Assembly (NCBI GenBank): GCA_013153345.1
Contig: JAADEQ010000059.1
Coordinates: 1 to 15,244 of the forward strand
DNA: 15,244 bases
Source: Campylobacterota bacterium
Lineage (GTDB): Bacteria > Campylobacterota > Campylobacteria > Campylobacterales > Sulfurovaceae
Reading direction: 5' to 3'
Positions within the stretch are counted from its first letter, which is position 1, and every line of letters begins with the position of its first letter. A program made the position numbers and the translations under genes. The notes beneath the pieces are model-generated. The model was not told the DNA's origin. It saw only the letters and a list, made by a program, of their open reading frames with translations, and searched no databases. This document shows positions 12,586 through 15,244 of this stretch, in pieces.

Positions 12586-13503
12586 ATGGCTAAAAGAGCA
12601 ACGCTAGAGGATTTAAAGAGTAGATTAGATGCAATTGATAAGGATATATACCCTTTATTAGAGGCTCCTAAAGAGGTTTTTAGCTTTAGAGTAAATCTTC
12701 ATAAAGCTTCAGTTAAAGAGGTTTTGGAGCTTCTTAAAAAAGAGGGCTTAGAGCCTAAGGCTACTATATTTGAAGATAGTTTTACTCTTCCTTTGGAAGA
12801 TAAATCGAAATTGACTCATACATTAGCTTATAGTAAAAATTATATCTATATTCAAAACCTCTCTTCTATTTTTGCGGCCAATGCATTAGATATTAATCCA
12901 ACAGATTGGGTATTAGATTTAGCAGCAGCTCCTGGGGGAAAGAGTTTAATCTTTTCTCAAAAGGCTAAAAAGGTTAGTGCCGTAGAGCCAAATAGGAGTA
13001 GATTTTTTGCGATGATTAGAAATTTTAAGGAGATGGGGGCAAAAAATATTTTAACCTTTAATAAAGATGGGAGGTTTGTATATAAAGCGACTCCAAAATG
13101 GTTTGATAAGGTATTTTTAGATGCCCCTTGTAGTAGTGAGTCTCATATAGATATTAAAGAGGGGATTACTTGGTGGAGTCAAAGAAGAATTTATAAATTT
13201 GCTAAGTTGCAAAAGCAGTTAATTATCTCTGCTTTTGAGTCTTTAAAAGATGGAGGGGAGATGATATATGCAACTTGCACATTTGCTCCTGAGGAGAATG
13301 AGGCTGTTTTGGATTTTCTATTAAAAAAATATCCAACTGCTAAGATTGTTCCAATTGAGCATAATCTATCTAATATAAAGGGTGGGATTAGTAGTTGGCA
13401 AGGGGAGGAGTATAGTAAAGAGGTAGAAAATAGTTTGCGCATCCTTCCAAAAGATGGATTTAGTGGATTTTTTTTAGCAAAGATTGTGAAAGATATTAAT
13501 TAG
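12586..13503 (+). CDS. RsmB/RsmF (NOL1/NOP2/Sun) family rRNA cytosine-C5 methyltransferase
   Basis: The 305-residue SAM-dependent enzyme has LDLAAAPGGKS (110-120) as the SAM motif, LDAPCSSE (178-185) with Cys182, and YATCTFAPEENE (228-239) with Cys231, the two-cysteine pair of RNA m5C methyltransferases: the TC-motif cysteine attacks C6 of cytosine and the PC-motif cysteine helps release the product. The N-terminal ~90 residues are a short RNA-binding region; the NusB-like domain of E. coli RsmB is absent. Which rRNA position is modified cannot be decided. The gene follows mnmA after eight bases, with AGGAG (12576-12580) overlapping the mnmA stop, so both RNA-modifying genes are cotranscribed. 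Confidence 0.9.
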   Translation: MAKRATLEDLKSRLDAIDKDIYPLLEAPKEVFSFRVNLHKASVKEVLELLKKEGLEPKATIFEDSFTLPLEDKSKLTHTLAYSKNYIYIQNLSSIFAANALDINPTDWVLDLAAAPGGKSLIFSQKAKKVSAVEPNRSRFFAMIRNFKEMGAKNILTFNKDGRFVYKATPKWFDKVFLDAPCSSESHIDIKEGITWWSQRRIYKFAKLQKQLIISAFESLKDGGEMIYATCTFAPEENEAVLDFLLKKYPTAKIVPIEHNLSNIKGGISSWQGEEYSKEVENSLRILPKDGFSGFFLAKIVKDIN

Positions 13504-13529
13504 AGGGGTTGAGGTCTATACTCTGCTCC

Positions 13530-13565
13530 CTAAAATATCCTAAATTGATCTATTTTTAGTTTTTT
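13530..13565 (+). terminator. Probable terminator of the aroQ-methyltransferase array
   Basis: CTAAAATA (13530-13537) pairs with TATTTTTAG (13551-13559) with one bulged T, followed by T6. The stem is AT-rich and therefore weak. It is the first such structure after the methyltransferase stop. Confidence 0.45.
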
Positions 13566-13617
13566 AATAAAATTCTTATTAGATTTTATGGGATTTTTTT
13601 AGTAAAGAAGGTATAAA

Positions 13618-13694
13618 TGGTGGGTCCTCGGGGACTCGAACCCCGGACCGCCCGGTTATGAGCCGGGAGCTCTAACCAGCTGAGCTAAAGACCC
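13618..13694 (-). tRNA. CAU-anticodon tRNA (tRNA-Met or tRNA-Ile2)
   Basis: On the minus strand the gene opens GGGTCTT and closes AGGACCC-A-CCA, with one G-U pair in the acceptor stem. It has D-arm AGCTCAGCTGGTTAGAGCT, anticodon stem CCCGG/CCGGG around CTCATAA (anticodon CAT) and T-arm CCGGGGTTCGAGTCCCCG. A 1-72 G-C pair argues against initiator tRNA. Elongator Met and lysidine-modified Ile2 both carry CAU and I cannot separate them by eye. CCA is encoded. It follows rodA on the same strand with only a hairpin between them. Confidence 0.93.
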
Positions 13695-13701
13695 GCATAA
13701 G

Positions 13702-13721
13702 AAGAGCTTAATGCTCTTTTT
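13702..13721 (+). terminator. Hairpin between tRNA-CAU and rodA
   Basis: AAGAGC (13702-13707) pairs with GCTCTT (13713-13718) around TTAAT, followed by a short T-run on the plus strand. It would stop plus-strand transcripts before they run antisense through rodA. On the minus strand it overlaps the rodA stop codon and precedes the tRNA by 7 bases, with a poorer tail (CTTCTTAT). Confidence 0.45.
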
Positions 13722-14886
13722 CTATCATTTCCAATTTGGTGTCGGAATTATAGTGTTTGTAACCTTTAAAAGAGATTAAATTTTCTAAAATTCCTAATAA
13801 AAAGGCAAAAATAATAAAAGATGTCCCTCCATGGCTAAACATTGGTAGAGGTGCTCCAACTACTGGTGCTAATCCTATTACCATATATATATTTACTCCC
13901 ATATATACAAAAAATAAAAATGCTAGTCCTGTCGCAATTACTACAATATGGTAATCATCACTATATATTTTGGAGATAATTAGAAGATGAATAATTAATA
14001 AGATATATAATCCAACCACTATTACCATCCCTTTAAATCCATATCTCTCTCCCAAATAGGCAAATATAAAATCTGTTGTAGCAACTGGTAGAAATTTTAA
14101 TTGGGTTTGAGTTGCCTCCTCTTTTGGTTTGCCTTCAATTCCTCCACTACCTATTGCAATTAGGGCTTGTTGAACTTGGTAGCTTGGCTCTCCAAGAAAG
14201 TTTTCTATCCTTTTTTTTTGGTATGGCTTTAGAGCATATTTATATCCCAACGGAGCTACTACTGCTAAGGCTGTAACAATAATAGCAACTATTTTCCAAT
14301 TTATTCCAACTAGATAGAGAACTCCAAATGATGCAATGACTAAAAGAAGAGTAGTTCCTAAATCTGGCTCTCTTAATATTAAATAAGAGGGAAGAAGAAT
14401 AATTAAACTATATAGACTAAATTGTAAAAATCCATACCCTTTATCTTTATCGGGGGGGTATTTGGAGATTAAAAAGGCTAAAAAGAGTAAAATACTTAGT
14501 TTCATAAACTCTGATGGCTGAATAGTAAATCCTCCTGGAAGAACTAGCCATCTCTTTGCTCCACCAATAGTCTTTCCAGCAACTTCAACAGCAATTAAGA
14601 GCAAAATATTCATTATATACATAAAAGGAGCAAAGAGCCAAAGGATATATTTCCAAGGGATATATGCTGCTACTATAAATACAATAAAAGAGATAAAATA
14701 GTATGTCATCTGTTTTTTATATAGGTCTGGGTCCATCTCTTTAATTAACATTGAAGAGATGATTAAAAGAGGAATAATTTGAATAATTAAAAGATAGTTA
14801 AAATTTTTAGTAATTTGTATAAAATAGTTACTTAGAGTCTTAATTCCCAATCTATAAACCTTATAAAAATATTTTTTGGATATCAT
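13708..14886 (-). CDS. rodA: Rod-shape SEDS peptidoglycan glycosyltransferase RodA
   Basis: RodA polymerises lipid II into glycan strands during cell elongation, together with a class B penicillin-binding protein. The 392 residues contain about ten hydrophobic segments and the SEDS signatures: GAKRWLVLPGGFTIQPSEFMKL (109-130), REPDLGT (172-178), LPVATTDFIFAYLGE (266-280) with Asp272 at the catalytic position, and APLPMFSHGGTSF (345-357). QPSE...K plus the REPDLGT form fit RodA better than FtsW, but this is a family judgement. The start is uncertain: the ATG at 14886 has no ribosome binding site, while a TTG at codon 13 (14850) has AAGG upstream and still leaves about 18 residues before the first membrane segment. 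Confidence 0.88.
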   Translation of the reverse strand: MISKKYFYKVYRLGIKTLSNYFIQITKNFNYLLIIQIIPLLIISSMLIKEMDPDLYKKQMTYYFISFIVFIVAAYIPWKYILWLFAPFMYIMNILLLIAVEVAGKTIGGAKRWLVLPGGFTIQPSEFMKLSILLFLAFLISKYPPDKDKGYGFLQFSLYSLIILLPSYLILREPDLGTTLLLVIASFGVLYLVGINWKIVAIIVTALAVVAPLGYKYALKPYQKKRIENFLGEPSYQVQQALIAIGSGGIEGKPKEEATQTQLKFLPVATTDFIFAYLGERYGFKGMVIVVGLYILLIIHLLIISKIYSDDYHIVVIATGLAFLFFVYMGVNIYMVIGLAPVVGAPLPMFSHGGTSFIIFAFLLGILENLISFKGYKHYNSDTKLEMIEKEH

Positions 14887-14919
14887 TATATCTAAAAAAG
14901 ATTTATTAATGGAAGAATA

Positions 14920-15244
14920 ATGAAAAAATGGGCAATTTATAGCAAATTTAGGGATAAAAACGATATTGTAGCAGGCACTACTTTAAAAGACTCTAACTAC
15001 TTTTGTGATTTCTCTTTGGCTTTGCATACTGGTCAAGATAGAGAGGGAATTTTAAAAAATAGAGAAGAGTTTATGAAGAGGTTCAATAAGAGCTTTAAGT
15101 TTGTCTCTTTACATCAAATTCATAGTAGTAGAGTTGTGGATATAGATGATATAGAGCTAAAAGAGAGATGGAGTGAGTTAAATTTGGAGGCTGATGGATT
15201 TGTTACTTCAAAGCCAAATCTTATTTTAAATATTTTAACTGCTG
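14920..15244 (+). CDS. pgeF: Peptidoglycan editing factor PgeF (YfiH/DUF152), N-terminal part
   Basis: The first 108 codons are visible and the gene runs off the window. Motifs LHQIHSSRV (64-72) with metal-ligand His68, LEADGFVTSKP (89-99) and NILTA (104-108, expected to continue ADC) are those of the YfiH/laccase-domain family. E. coli PgeF removes wrongly incorporated L-Ser from UDP-MurNAc-L-Ser intermediates; others of the family have been described as polyphenol oxidases or purine nucleoside phosphorylases, so the exact reaction is uncertain. It diverges from rodA with only 33 bases between annotated starts. ATG 14920 has GGAAG (14911-14915) five bases upstream. Pairing with rodA fits a wall-synthesis theme. 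Confidence 0.85.
   Translation, partial: MKKWAIYSKFRDKNDIVAGTTLKDSNYFCDFSLALHTGQDREGILKNREEFMKRFNKSFKFVSLHQIHSSRVVDIDDIELKERWSELNLEADGFVTSKPNLILNILTA

Overview
This is a compact, AT-rich window of ordinary bacterial chromosome. It most likely comes from a member of the Campylobacterota (formerly Epsilonproteobacteria). The run aroQ, Xaa-Pro peptidase, folK, flhF next to an aminofutalosine-deaminase-type hydrolase matches the gene order I know from Campylobacter and Helicobacter. A stand-alone atpE with a signal-like N-terminus, and AT-rich promoters that are mostly -10 elements, fit the same group. The genus cannot be fixed from the window. I see no prophage, insertion sequence, CRISPR array or other accessory element.

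Layout. At the left edge is the C-terminal part of lptD (outer-membrane LPS assembly), overlapped by a tiny J-domain gene. Next is pnp (PNPase), which ends after the KH domain and has no S1 domain; its leader holds a long AT-rich hairpin. A secreted L,D-transpeptidase-fold protein converges on pnp and diverges from atpE. The two divergent promoters have -35 hexamers that abut in one 12-bp palindrome. The atpE leader carries a GC-rich, stem-enclosed segment I cannot name. A strong terminator hairpin follows atpE, and tRNA-Leu(GAG) begins two bases after its T-run. A 440-base gene-free stretch with two inverted repeats leads to the HU gene. Then come dnaJ (minus strand), a small Dabb-domain gene overlapping recR, and a COG0402 hydrolase on the minus strand.

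From 8530 to 13503 a co-directional, tightly packed array runs: aroQ, Xaa-Pro peptidase, folK, flhF, mnmA and an RsmB/RsmF-type rRNA cytosine methyltransferase. Genes touch or overlap at several joints. mnmA has no ATG, GTG or TTG that would keep its N-terminus; it appears to start at an ATC just after the in-frame flhF stop. The flhG gene expected after flhF is not there. On the far side a CAU-anticodon tRNA and rodA lie on the minus strand, and a truncated pgeF (peptidoglycan editing factor) starts on the plus strand.

Themes: envelope building (lptD, L,D-transpeptidase, rodA, pgeF), RNA maturation and decay (pnp, mnmA, the m5C methyltransferase, two tRNAs), chaperones and nucleoid (dnaJ, the mini J-protein, HU), aromatic, folate and menaquinone metabolism (aroQ, folK, the deaminase), and flagellar placement (flhF). 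The points most worth a second look are the ATC start, the S1-less PNPase with its leader hairpin, and the atpE leader element.
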